Assembly (NCBI RefSeq): GCF_004104375.1
Contig: NZ_QOVM01000002.1
Location: 372,001 to 436,000, forward strand
DNA length: 64,000 nt
DNA from: Leeuwenhoekiella aequorea
Lineage (GTDB): Bacteria; Bacteroidota; Bacteroidia; Flavobacteriales; Flavobacteriaceae
Direction: 5' to 3'
This document shows, piece by piece, positions 29,001 to 35,655 of the stretch. The stretch's first letter is position 1. Every line of letters begins with the position of its first letter. Under the pieces are notes generated by a model. The model saw nothing but the letters and a program-made list of their open reading frames with translations. It had not been told where the DNA came from and did no database searches. A program made the translations under genes and the position numbers.

Positions 29001-30585
29001 CACGAATTCCATCTAATGGCGGATTAGTAACTTGAGCAAATAATTGCTTGAAATAGTTATATAAAAGTTGAGGTCTTTCAGAAAGAACTGCTAACGGAGT
29101 ATCTGATCCCATCGATCCTATAGGCTCTTTTCCTTTTCCCGCCATAGGCAGAATAATAGTACGTATATCTTCCGCAGTATAACCAAACGCATTTTTACGT
29201 AGATCAAAAATGGTCTCTTCTACTTTTAGATCTACATCGCGATATGGGATATCTTTTAAGTTAACTCGGTTTTTATTTAGCCATTCTCCATAGGGCTTTT
29301 TAGATACTATACTTTCTTTAATCTCTTCATCGTTAATGATTCGACCAGCCTTCATATCTACTAAAAACATTTTTCCCGGCTCTAATCTGCCGTGAAATGC
29401 TATATTTTTTGGTTCTAAATCGAGAACACCTGTTTCTGAAGACATGATTACATATCCTGTTTTAGTTACAGAATAGCGTGAAGGTCTTAAACCGTTACGA
29501 TCTAAAACTGCGCCTATATAATCACCATCGGTAAAAGGAATAGATGCAGGACCATCCCAAGGCTCCATAATGCAACTATTAAACTCATAAAAAGCCTTTT
29601 TTGCTTCACTCATTTCTTGATGTTTTTCCCAAGCTTCAGGAACAAGCATCATCATTATTTCGGGAAGCGATCTACCAGACATTAATAGAAGTTCCACAAC
29701 CATATCCATAGAGGCAGAATCAGATTTACCTTTTAATATAATAGGGAAAAGTTCTTTAAGGTCATCCCCAAACCAGTCGCTTTTAAGTAATTCTTCTCTA
29801 CTTCGCATACGCGAAACATTTCCGCGCAGCGTATTTATTTCTCCATTGTGGCACATATATCTAAATGGCTGCGCCAGATCCCAGGTTGGGAATGTATTTG
29901 TAGAAAAACGTTGATGTACAAGCGCTAATCTGGTAGTCAGTTTTGGATCTAATAAATCTGTATAGTAAAATTTAATATCTTCAGGCATTAATAGACCCTT
30001 GAAGATTAGAGTTTTATTAGATAAACTTGGTAAATAGAAATAAGAAAGTTCAGAAAGTTTACTTCCCAGTATAGTATGCTCCGCTATTTTTCGGGCGGTA
30101 TAGAGCTTAATCATAAACTCCTGCTCCTGCATTTCTTTATTAGGTTTACCAATAAAAATTTGCTCAATATGCGGCTCAACGCTTGCTGCTATAGAACCAA
30201 GATAACCTGCATCTACAGGTACTTTTCTCCAGCCTAACAGAACAAGCCCCTTATCTTTAATTTGTTGTTCAAATACATTCTTACAATATGCCCGCTGATT
30301 TTCTTTTTTAGGTAGAAAGACATTACCCATTGCATATTCGCGCGGTGCAGGAAGATCAAAATCACAATTTTCTTCAAAAAAGTCATAAGGTATGTCTATA
30401 AGTATACCCGCACCATCTCCTGTTTTCCCATCACTACTTACTGCACCACGATGTTCTAGTTTTTCTAAAATTTCTAGAGCTTTATGTATAATATCATTTG
30501 ACTGTTTTCCTTCAAGACTGCAAATGAATCCCGCTCCACAATTTTCGTGCTCCCATTCTGGTGAATATAAACCCTGTTTTTCCAT
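26077..30585 (-). CDS. gltB: Glutamate synthase large subunit
   Basis: A 1502-residue enzyme that takes ammonia from glutamine and channels it to 2-oxoglutarate. The N-terminal amidotransferase nucleophile is Cys16 in ENCGAGF, exposed after removal of a short propeptide. Then come the central domain, the FMN/synthase domain (NSGEGGEDAERF, GGTGASPLTSLRHCG), the 3Fe-4S cysteines in CIMMRVCHLNTC, and the C-terminal beta-helix with GATSGEAYFNGTAGERF. An upstream ATG would add 15 residues. ATG 30585 is chosen because AAGAGGAGAA lies 6 bases before it and the propeptide then has the usual length. gltD follows after 7 bases. The upstream gap separates it from the divergent porin-glnK-amt genes. Confidence 0.96.
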   Translation of the reverse strand: MEKQGLYSPEWEHENCGAGFICSLEGKQSNDIIHKALEILEKLEHRGAVSSDGKTGDGAGILIDIPYDFFEENCDFDLPAPREYAMGNVFLPKKENQRAYCKNVFEQQIKDKGLVLLGWRKVPVDAGYLGSIAASVEPHIEQIFIGKPNKEMQEQEFMIKLYTARKIAEHTILGSKLSELSYFYLPSLSNKTLIFKGLLMPEDIKFYYTDLLDPKLTTRLALVHQRFSTNTFPTWDLAQPFRYMCHNGEINTLRGNVSRMRSREELLKSDWFGDDLKELFPIILKGKSDSASMDMVVELLLMSGRSLPEIMMMLVPEAWEKHQEMSEAKKAFYEFNSCIMEPWDGPASIPFTDGDYIGAVLDRNGLRPSRYSVTKTGYVIMSSETGVLDLEPKNIAFHGRLEPGKMFLVDMKAGRIINDEEIKESIVSKKPYGEWLNKNRVNLKDIPYRDVDLKVEETIFDLRKNAFGYTAEDIRTIILPMAGKGKEPIGSMGSDTPLAVLSERPQLLYNYFKQLFAQVTNPPLDGIREELITDLSLTLGPDTNLMEITPDYCKKIRIQNPVISKEDLDKIKNFDHPDFQVTEIPMLYDANRGLNGLEDALESMVAQASQAIDDGHTILILSDRGVNEKMAPIPALLGCSYMNSGLFRSGQRSKMSIIIESAEPREVHHFALLFGYGASAINPYMVNEIIREEIEEKNLDNIDFQDAVENYNKAVGKGVIKVMNKIGISTLNSYRGSRLFEALGLNSKLIEKYFPNTPSRIEGIGLYEVEQEVAKRHSRTFKRQNISGNLELEIGGDYRWRRNGEKHMFNPLTIAKLQDSVRQNNPKTYKEYASLVNEQSKQLMTIRGLFEFSNYDPIPIEEVEPWTEIVKRFKTGAMSYGSISKEAHENLAVAMNRIGGKSNSGEGGEDAERFYKSPNGDWRNSAIKQVASGRFGVTSNYLTSAAEIQIKMAQGAKPGEGGQLPGEKVNKFIAKTRKSTPYVGLISPPPHHDIYSIEDLAQLIYDLKSANREARINVKLVSEVGVGTVAAGVAKAMADVILISGYDGGTGASPLTSLRHCGLPWELGIAEAQQTLVLNNLRSRIRLECDGQLKTGRDVAVACLLGAEEFGFATAPLVASGCIMMRVCHLNTCPVGIATQNPELRKKFKGKPEHVVNFMYFVAEELREIMAQLGFRTIDEMVGQVQKLDRNKAIEHFKAAGVDLSPILHDIPVPEGVKVYNTETQNHHLEKSIDFEIIELAHTALFRKEKTTLDLDITNLDRAVGAILSNEISKIYGEQGLPDNTLKVNFKGSAGQSFGAFATRGLTLKVDGNANDYVGKGLSGARLIVKVPEEATFDASKNVIIGNVALYGATSGEAYFNGTAGERFCVRNSGAVAVVEGIGDHGCEYMTGGLAVILGKTGRNFGAGMSGGVAYVLDEDKTFRSKCNATDLNLDEVTESNDVAQLHELVTNHYNYTQSALAQRILENWDSYLPKFVRVLPEEYRKALIRLEEEEKLTDLTE

Positions 30586-30590
30586 AAAAT

Positions 30591-30600
30591 TTCTCCTCTT
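30591..30600 (-). promoter_or_regulatory. Strong ribosome binding site of gltB
   Basis: On the minus strand AAGAGGAGAA lies 6 bases before the ATG at 30585. Shine-Dalgarno sequences are usually weak in this group, so this one stands out and fixes the start. Confidence 0.7.
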
Positions 30601-30935
30601 ATTTAACGTCTGAATCCTAAAGCTATTCAATAAAAATTTACGCTAATAATTTTAAAGACTAAGATTTTTATTATTTCATTATTAGCAATAAAAAGGATTT
30701 AAAATGATAACAAATCAAAATTAGTTAACAGATTTTATAAATTATGAAATGCTTTTTTTAAGAAAATCGAGTTTTTCGACATTAAATTAAATTTCATTAA
30801 TTCTTAAGTCTATGTTAAGATTTGACGTTTTTGATACTTTTTTAACCAATAAATCTATAAAATCTCTTAAAAAATGGTCATTATCCACAATCAATATGAC
30901 AATTGATAACTAAAAAATCACTTAAAATCTATTAT

Positions 30936-30954
30936 ACCCTAAATTTTATAGGGT
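30936..30954. promoter_or_regulatory. Inverted repeat A, candidate operator for the nitrogen genes
   Basis: ACCCTA (30936-30941) and TAGGGT (30949-30954) flank 7 AT bases. The half-sites match those of repeat B. No gene ends upstream on either strand, so this is not a terminator; regulator binding is inferred. Confidence 0.45.
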
Positions 30955-30987
30955 TATTTTTATTTAAACAATAATTATTTATCACTT

Positions 30988-31007
30988 ACCCCTATATTTT
31001 TAGGGGT
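30988..31007. promoter_or_regulatory. Inverted repeat B, candidate operator for porin-glnK-amt
   Basis: ACCCCTA (30988-30994) and TAGGGGT (31001-31007) are perfect 7-base arms around TATTTT. The centre lies about 52 bases from the centre of repeat A, close to five helical turns, and about 60 bases before the porin ATG. Confidence 0.5.
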
Positions 31008-31057
31008 GCACTTAATTATTATTTAGCTTAGCATCTCACCAAATAACCAAAATAGAG

Positions 31058-32182
31058 ATGAAAAAATTTTTACTACCCTTAATGGTTTGCATAAGTGTTT
31101 CAGCATTTGCCCAAGAAGAAACTTCGTGGACAGATGGATTTTCGCTATCGGGATCTGTGGATGCTTATTTTAGACAAAATTTAAATGCGCCCAATAAACT
31201 TATAGATACCGATGTTGATGGTGAAGTTGACAGTTATATTGCTCCTGGTTCCTCATTTGCTAATCAACCAGGATTTGCACTGGGAATGGCCAATCTAATT
31301 ATAGGCTACGAGAAGGGAAATGTGGGCGTTGTTGCAGATCTTGTATATGGCCCACGCGGTACAGATGCTGTGTTTGGCTCTACAACGGCCAGTTCAAGTA
31401 TCGTTAATCAATTATATGTATACTGGAATGTTAGCGAAAAAGTAAAACTAACTTTTGGTAACTGGAATACATACTTAGGATATGAAGTTATCTCACCAGC
31501 GGCTAACTTTAACTACTCTACCTCGTATATGTTCTCTTATGGACCTTTTTCACATTCTGGCTTAAAAGCAGATTTTACACTTGATGAAAATTGGAGTGCT
31601 ATGGTTGCTTTGATGAACTCAACAGATTATACAGACTACAATCCGTTTGGAGGTTATACTGCAGGAGCTCAACTTGGATATTCAGCAGGATCAGGTAGTG
31701 CGTTTTTAAATTTTCTATATGGCGATCAAGACGGTGACTATACAGATATGGGTCTTGGAGAAGGTGTAGGCGCTACTTTTCAAGTGGATTTAACTACAGG
31801 CGTAGATTTATCTGATTCTTTTTACTTGGGACTTAACACTACTTACAATAGTACCGAAGCAGGAGATCTTGGAGGAGACTCCTTTGGTTTTTATGGTGTT
31901 GCCTTATATGCACAACTCGCAGCCAGTGAAAACTTTTCTATAGGCTTACGCCCAGAATATTTTAGCCAGTTCGGCGGCTTTGATGCCATAGGTGGAAACG
32001 ATGCCGAAGGAGACGGAAATGTACTTGCCGTAACCTTATCTGGAAATGCAAAAGTTGGCCCTCTTACTTTAATTCCCGAATTTAGATTAGATTCTGCTAG
32101 TGAAGATGTATTCTTAGATGGTGATTTAACACCACAAGGAAGCTTAGGGTCCTTCCTTCTTGCAGCCGTATATTCATTTTAA
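31058..32182 (+). CDS. Outer-membrane beta-barrel protein (probable porin) of the ammonium operon
   Basis: A 374-residue exported protein. After a signal peptide (1-18, ending SVSAFAQ) the chain is built of alternating aromatic/glycine strands that end in AAVYSF, a C-terminal phenylalanine typical of outer-membrane barrels. Segments such as GFALGMANLIIGYEKGNVGVVADLVYGPRG (in part) resemble the putative beta-barrel porin-2 / OmpL-like family found next to amt genes in Bacteroidota. The operon order porin, P-II, Amt suggests that it lets ammonium or another nitrogen source cross the outer membrane; that role is inference. The P-II gene follows after 19 bases. Two inverted repeats upstream are candidate control sites. 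Confidence 0.8.
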   Translation: MKKFLLPLMVCISVSAFAQEETSWTDGFSLSGSVDAYFRQNLNAPNKLIDTDVDGEVDSYIAPGSSFANQPGFALGMANLIIGYEKGNVGVVADLVYGPRGTDAVFGSTTASSSIVNQLYVYWNVSEKVKLTFGNWNTYLGYEVISPAANFNYSTSYMFSYGPFSHSGLKADFTLDENWSAMVALMNSTDYTDYNPFGGYTAGAQLGYSAGSGSAFLNFLYGDQDGDYTDMGLGEGVGATFQVDLTTGVDLSDSFYLGLNTTYNSTEAGDLGGDSFGFYGVALYAQLAASENFSIGLRPEYFSQFGGFDAIGGNDAEGDGNVLAVTLSGNAKVGPLTLIPEFRLDSASEDVFLDGDLTPQGSLGSFLLAAVYSF

Positions 32183-32201
32183 TCTAAAACAAAATTACAC
32201 A

Positions 32202-32540
32202 ATGAAAAAAATCGAAGCGATTATTAGAAAATCAAAATTTTCAGCCGTAAAACAGGCTTTACATGAAAAAGGAATCAATTTCTTTTCCTACTGGGATGTT
32301 ACTGGTTTAGGAAATGAAAAACACGGTCACGTTTACCGCGGTGTTTCCTATAGTACCAGTGATATTCAGCGCAGATACCTATCTATTGTGGTAAATGACG
32401 ATTTTGAACAAATTACCATAGCTGCAATTATGGAGGCTGGGGCAACCGGTGAGATCGGTGACGGAAAAATATTTGTATCCGATGTCATAGAAGCATACCG
32501 AATACGAACAGGCAAAAAAGGTGGCGACACTTTAAATTAA
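32202..32540 (+). CDS. glnK: Nitrogen regulatory protein P-II
   Basis: A 112-residue trimeric signal protein that senses 2-oxoglutarate, ATP and ADP and normally blocks the Amt channel when nitrogen is ample. The N-terminus MKKIEAIIRKSKF and the C-terminal signature TGEIGDGKIFV are both typical. The T-loop (about 37-55) contains YRGVSY, so Tyr50 aligns with the uridylylated Tyr51 of E. coli GlnB. However, the rest of the loop (STSDIQRRYLSI) differs from the usual sequence. ATG 32202 is used; the frame continues upstream into the porin gene but the family starts here. Placement before amt fits GlnK. Confidence 0.94.
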   Translation: MKKIEAIIRKSKFSAVKQALHEKGINFFSYWDVTGLGNEKHGHVYRGVSYSTSDIQRRYLSIVVNDDFEQITIAAIMEAGATGEIGDGKIFVSDVIEAYRIRTGKKGGDTLN

Positions 32541-32572
32541 ATCTTAACAACCCTTACAAAACAAATTAATAT

Positions 32573-33811
32573 ATGGAAGCAGGATTATTTACAGCAAACA
32601 ACGTATGGATGATGATCTGTACAGGGCTTGTGTTTTTTATGCACCTAGGATTTTCACTTTTAGAAATAGGATTAACACGCGAGAAAAACACAATTAATAT
32701 TTTATTTAAAAATGTGTTTATTATATGTGTCGGTCTTTTAGTTTATTACATAGGAGGCTTTAATTTAATGTATCCCGGTTTTGCAGAAGACTCTTCAGGT
32801 ATCTTCAGCTTTGCTGGCTTTGGAATCGCTCCTCCAGAAAATGGGATGACTCCAGAATATGCCGATGGTGGTTACACATGGTGGACAGATTTTCTTTTTC
32901 AGGGAATGTTTGCAGCCACTGCAGCAACTATTGTGTCTGGTGCCGTAGCAGAGCGCATAAAGCTTGGAGCATTTATGATTTTTACAGTGATTTATGTAGG
33001 TCTCGTTTATCCTATTGTGGGTTCTTGGAAATGGGGCGGTGGATTTTTAGATGCTATGGGATTCTATGATTTTGCAGGCTCAACTCTCGTTCACTCTGTA
33101 GGTGGCTGGGCAGCTTTAATTGCTATTTATTTACTAGGAGCACGTATAGGTAAATTTGATGCAGATGGTAAGGCAAATGCAATACCAGGTCATAATATCC
33201 CGTTTGCAGTAGCCGGTGTTCTTATCTTATGGTTAGGTTGGTTTGGGTTTAATGGTGGTTCTGTTTTATCTGCAGATCCTGCACTTACCTCACTTACACT
33301 TGTAACAACTTCACTCGCAGCTGCTGCAGGTGGCGTAAGTGCTTTTGTTGTATCAACTGTAATGTATAAGAACTATGATTTAACGATGTTCTTAAATGGT
33401 ATTTTAGGCGGACTGGTAGGAATAACAGCAGGTGCTGATCAAATGGGTCCTAATGATGCTATAATTATTGGTGTAATTGCAGGAGCGATTATCGTATTTG
33501 GTGTAGCCCTGGTTGATAAATTGAAACTTGATGATCCTGTAGGTGCTGTAGCTGTACACTTAATTTGCGGTATCTGGGGAACCCTAGCCGTTGGTATTTT
33601 TGGTGCGATGGCCAGTATAGAGCAGTTTTTAACGCAATTAACAGGAGTAGGAATTGTAGGTGCATTCTGCTGTATCTCTGCTTTTATAATCTTATTTATA
33701 CTTAAAATAACGATTGGTTTACGCGTTTCAGAGCGTGAAGAACTTGAAGGTCTTGATGAGCACGAACACGGAATGAGTGCTTATCCAGATTTTGGTCTCA
33801 ATGAACACTAA
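32573..33811 (+). CDS. amt: Ammonium transporter
   Basis: A 412-residue inner-membrane channel with eleven expected helices. It carries the twin histidines of the pore, His174 (TLVHSVGGWAAL) and His329 (AVHLICGIWGT). Other family marks are GAVAERIKLGAF (about 123-134) and GHNIPFAVAGVLILWLGWFGFNGGS (about 206-230, in part). The C-terminal cytoplasmic tail, ending in an acidic and histidine-containing stretch, is the region that P-II proteins contact in other bacteria. It is the third gene after porin and glnK. A strong hairpin ends the transcript. Confidence 0.96.
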   Translation: MEAGLFTANNVWMMICTGLVFFMHLGFSLLEIGLTREKNTINILFKNVFIICVGLLVYYIGGFNLMYPGFAEDSSGIFSFAGFGIAPPENGMTPEYADGGYTWWTDFLFQGMFAATAATIVSGAVAERIKLGAFMIFTVIYVGLVYPIVGSWKWGGGFLDAMGFYDFAGSTLVHSVGGWAALIAIYLLGARIGKFDADGKANAIPGHNIPFAVAGVLILWLGWFGFNGGSVLSADPALTSLTLVTTSLAAAAGGVSAFVVSTVMYKNYDLTMFLNGILGGLVGITAGADQMGPNDAIIIGVIAGAIIVFGVALVDKLKLDDPVGAVAVHLICGIWGTLAVGIFGAMASIEQFLTQLTGVGIVGAFCCISAFIILFILKITIGLRVSEREELEGLDEHEHGMSAYPDFGLNEH

Positions 33812-33833
33812 AAATTATCGGTTTCTCTTATTT

Positions 33834-33868
33834 AAAAAAACCCGGCACCAATTGGTGCCGGGTTTTTT
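33834..33868. terminator. Bidirectional terminator between amt and the DUF4870 gene
   Basis: A perfect inverted repeat, CCCGGCACC / GGTGCCGGG with loop AATT (33841-33862), is flanked by seven A residues on the left and six T residues on the right. It can stop both converging transcripts. Confidence 0.93.
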
Positions 33869-33874
33869 ATTTGA

Positions 33875-34219
33875 CTACTTTATAAATTGGTATGTTAACG
33901 GATAATAGGTACGTTCTCCATTAATCGTTTTAATTGCATTAATAATCGGAAATATAAATATTAATACACCTAAAACAATAAATCCTATTATGCCAAGACC
34001 AAAAAGCAAAATTGCGGGAACACAAAGTACTGCTAATATGAATGTGCTTATTTGAAAATTTAAAATTTGCTTCCCTTGATGATCCATACCTAAAACTTTA
34101 TCCCGCTGAGTTAACCAAAGTATTAACGGTATTATAAAGCCACCACAGCCCGTAACAAAATTTACTAATTGACTTAAATGCGCAACCGCAACTAAATTTC
34201 TATCTTCTCGTAAGTTCAT
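33875..34219 (-). CDS. DUF4870 domain membrane protein
   Basis: A 114-residue protein with three to four hydrophobic segments (about 13-35, 52-75 and 78-100) and the DUF4870 pattern: NLVAVAHLSQLVNFVTG near the start and GKQILNFQISTFI in the middle. The family resembles the Tic20-like membrane domain but its role in bacteria is not known. It is a single gene that converges on amt and shares its terminator. A strand of 154 bases separates it from the divergent exported protein gene. Confidence 0.85.
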   Translation of the reverse strand: MNLREDRNLVAVAHLSQLVNFVTGCGGFIIPLILWLTQRDKVLGMDHQGKQILNFQISTFILAVLCVPAILLFGLGIIGFIVLGVLIFIFPIINAIKTINGERTYYPLTYQFIK

Positions 34220-34304
34220 GATTATTTGATATTTGATTGATTACTATATATGTAGCAAGCGTAAGCCATTTGTTACGTTGCTAAGGAACTTAATTTCTTA
34301 TTTA

Positions 34305-34319
34305 TGGCACGCTACTTGT
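34305..34319 (+). promoter_or_regulatory. Sigma-54-like promoter before the low-complexity exported protein gene
   Basis: TGGCAC, 5 bases, TTGT matches the sigma-54 -24/-12 consensus TGGCAC-N5-TTGC at all but the last base, with correct 10-base spacing between the GG and the GC-equivalent. It sits 54 bases before the ATG at 34374. Confidence 0.55.
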
Positions 34320-34373
34320 TTAATATAGTATGTACCATCCAAAATCTAGTACGAACAATTAAAATTAGAAACC

Positions 34374-35597
34374 ATGAAAAATTTATTCTTTCTTATTATA
34401 AGCCTAGTGGTAGGTCTTTCTCCTACAAATGCGGAGACTTTGGATGCTACTTTAACACGATATGACGGATCCCGGTATATTTTTGTAGAAGGTGGCGTGG
34501 AGTTTTCGGTTTATCCAGATGGTGAATTCGATTTTGTATTACCACAGTTAGCTAGAAATGCTGTACAAGTAAATGTAAATACAGGACCATTAAATATTAG
34601 TTATAACTCTGGGTATAATTATGACCCTTATGTTCAATATGATGATTATGGAGCCGTATTACAAATAGAAAACGTACCTATCTATTATGATAATTGGGGA
34701 AGAATTATACAAGCAGGAGATGTTTATATAAATTACAACAATGGACGTATTGTAAATGTTGGAGGATTAAATGTGTTTTATTCTGGTACACGATTTTCAC
34801 ACGTTACAGGATACATAAATGTCTATAACAGATCTTATGTATATCACCCTTATCATAATTATTTCTATAGACCTTTTTATGATAGGGCCTTAGTTTACAA
34901 CACACCATATAGAAGATATTATCGTCCTACTAGATATGATTATGCTTATCATAGAAGTCACTATAATCAAGGTTATCGTAATGGATATGCTAATGCTTAT
35001 CACGATTTTAAAAAACCAAAAGGTCGTATAGCACATAATAATGTGAGACGCGGTAGTTATTCGACAGCAAGAACTCAGGTAAACAATGATAGACGTTATA
35101 CTGCAAGCTCAAGGACATCATCTGCTAGTAGATCAAATAATACTAGATCACAAACTGTAAATAGAAGTTATAGCTCGAGAAATTCTAAATCACCAGCAAT
35201 TATTGATAATAGAAGCTCTAGATCAAACACACCTAATGTTATTCGCGCAACTACTAATTCTCGAAGTTCTAATGCCGCTAGATCATCACAATCTCAACGT
35301 GCTACTTCAAAAAATAGTAGAAACGATCGCCCTGTTGCAGCGCAAAGAAATAGTTCTACCCAGAGAGCCACAACACAAAAAGCTCCGCAAAGTAGAAGTG
35401 TAATTTCAAGAAGCAGCTCATCACCACGTCAAGTGACTCAGAGAGCAAGTTCGCAGCGTACGAGTACTCAGCAACGTGCAGTACAGCGCACACAAAACTC
35501 ACGCACAAGCAGTGCTGCAAGTTCAGCAAAAAGTAATAATAGACAGTCCTCTAGTTCACGTAGCTCTAATAGCCGCTCAAGAAGTGGAGATAATTAA
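34374..35597 (+). CDS. Exported protein with Tyr/Asn-rich domain and Ser/Arg/Gln low-complexity tail
   Basis: A 407-residue exported protein, of a type I recall only as hypothetical in flavobacteria. A signal peptide (1-20, ending SPTNA) leads to a domain (about 22-165) of short repeated beta units rich in Tyr, Asn and Gly (NYDPYVQYDDYGAVLQIENVPIYYDN and similar pieces). A Tyr/Arg/His-rich bridge (150-205) follows, then about 190 residues almost entirely of Ser, Arg, Asn, Gln, Thr and Ala. That tail is strongly basic and surely disordered, perhaps binding polyanions or cell wall. The gene is alone, behind a sigma-54-like promoter. No function can be assigned. Confidence 0.75.
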   Translation: MKNLFFLIISLVVGLSPTNAETLDATLTRYDGSRYIFVEGGVEFSVYPDGEFDFVLPQLARNAVQVNVNTGPLNISYNSGYNYDPYVQYDDYGAVLQIENVPIYYDNWGRIIQAGDVYINYNNGRIVNVGGLNVFYSGTRFSHVTGYINVYNRSYVYHPYHNYFYRPFYDRALVYNTPYRRYYRPTRYDYAYHRSHYNQGYRNGYANAYHDFKKPKGRIAHNNVRRGSYSTARTQVNNDRRYTASSRTSSASRSNNTRSQTVNRSYSSRNSKSPAIIDNRSSRSNTPNVIRATTNSRSSNAARSSQSQRATSKNSRNDRPVAAQRNSSTQRATTQKAPQSRSVISRSSSSPRQVTQRASSQRTSTQQRAVQRTQNSRTSSAASSAKSNNRQSSSSRSSNSRSRSGDN

Positions 35598-35620
35598 AAT
35601 TTTGGTTGGTTAGTTGTAAT

Positions 35621-35655
35621 ATCCCGTAATTGTTTATTCAATGCGGGATTTTCTT
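35621..35655 (+). terminator. Weak hairpin terminator after the low-complexity protein gene
   Basis: ATCCCG (35621-35626) pairs with CGGGAT (35644-35649), extended by ATTG/CAAT around a bulge, then TTTCTTTTT. It overlaps the 3' end of the convergent flippase gene. Confidence 0.45.

Larger units (their letters stand above)
30586..31057. other. 472-bp intergenic region between divergent nitrogen operons
   Basis: This is the only gene-free stretch above 300 bases in the window. It is very AT-rich with no coding frame of note and no RNA gene that I can see. Next to gltB it holds the ribosome binding site (30591-30600 on the minus strand). A -7-like TAATTTTG on the minus strand lies at 30723-30716 without a clear -33 partner. 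Nearer the porin gene are two related inverted repeats at 30936-30954 and 30988-31007, described separately. The size and position fit a shared control region for glutamate synthase and ammonium uptake. Confidence 0.6.

Noticed and set aside
34254-34268. A second sigma-54-like sequence on the minus strand (TGGC ... TTGC) upstream of the DUF4870 gene
   Set aside because: The spacing between GG and GC is 9 bases; sigma-54 promoters need 10, and the AC after TGGC is missing.
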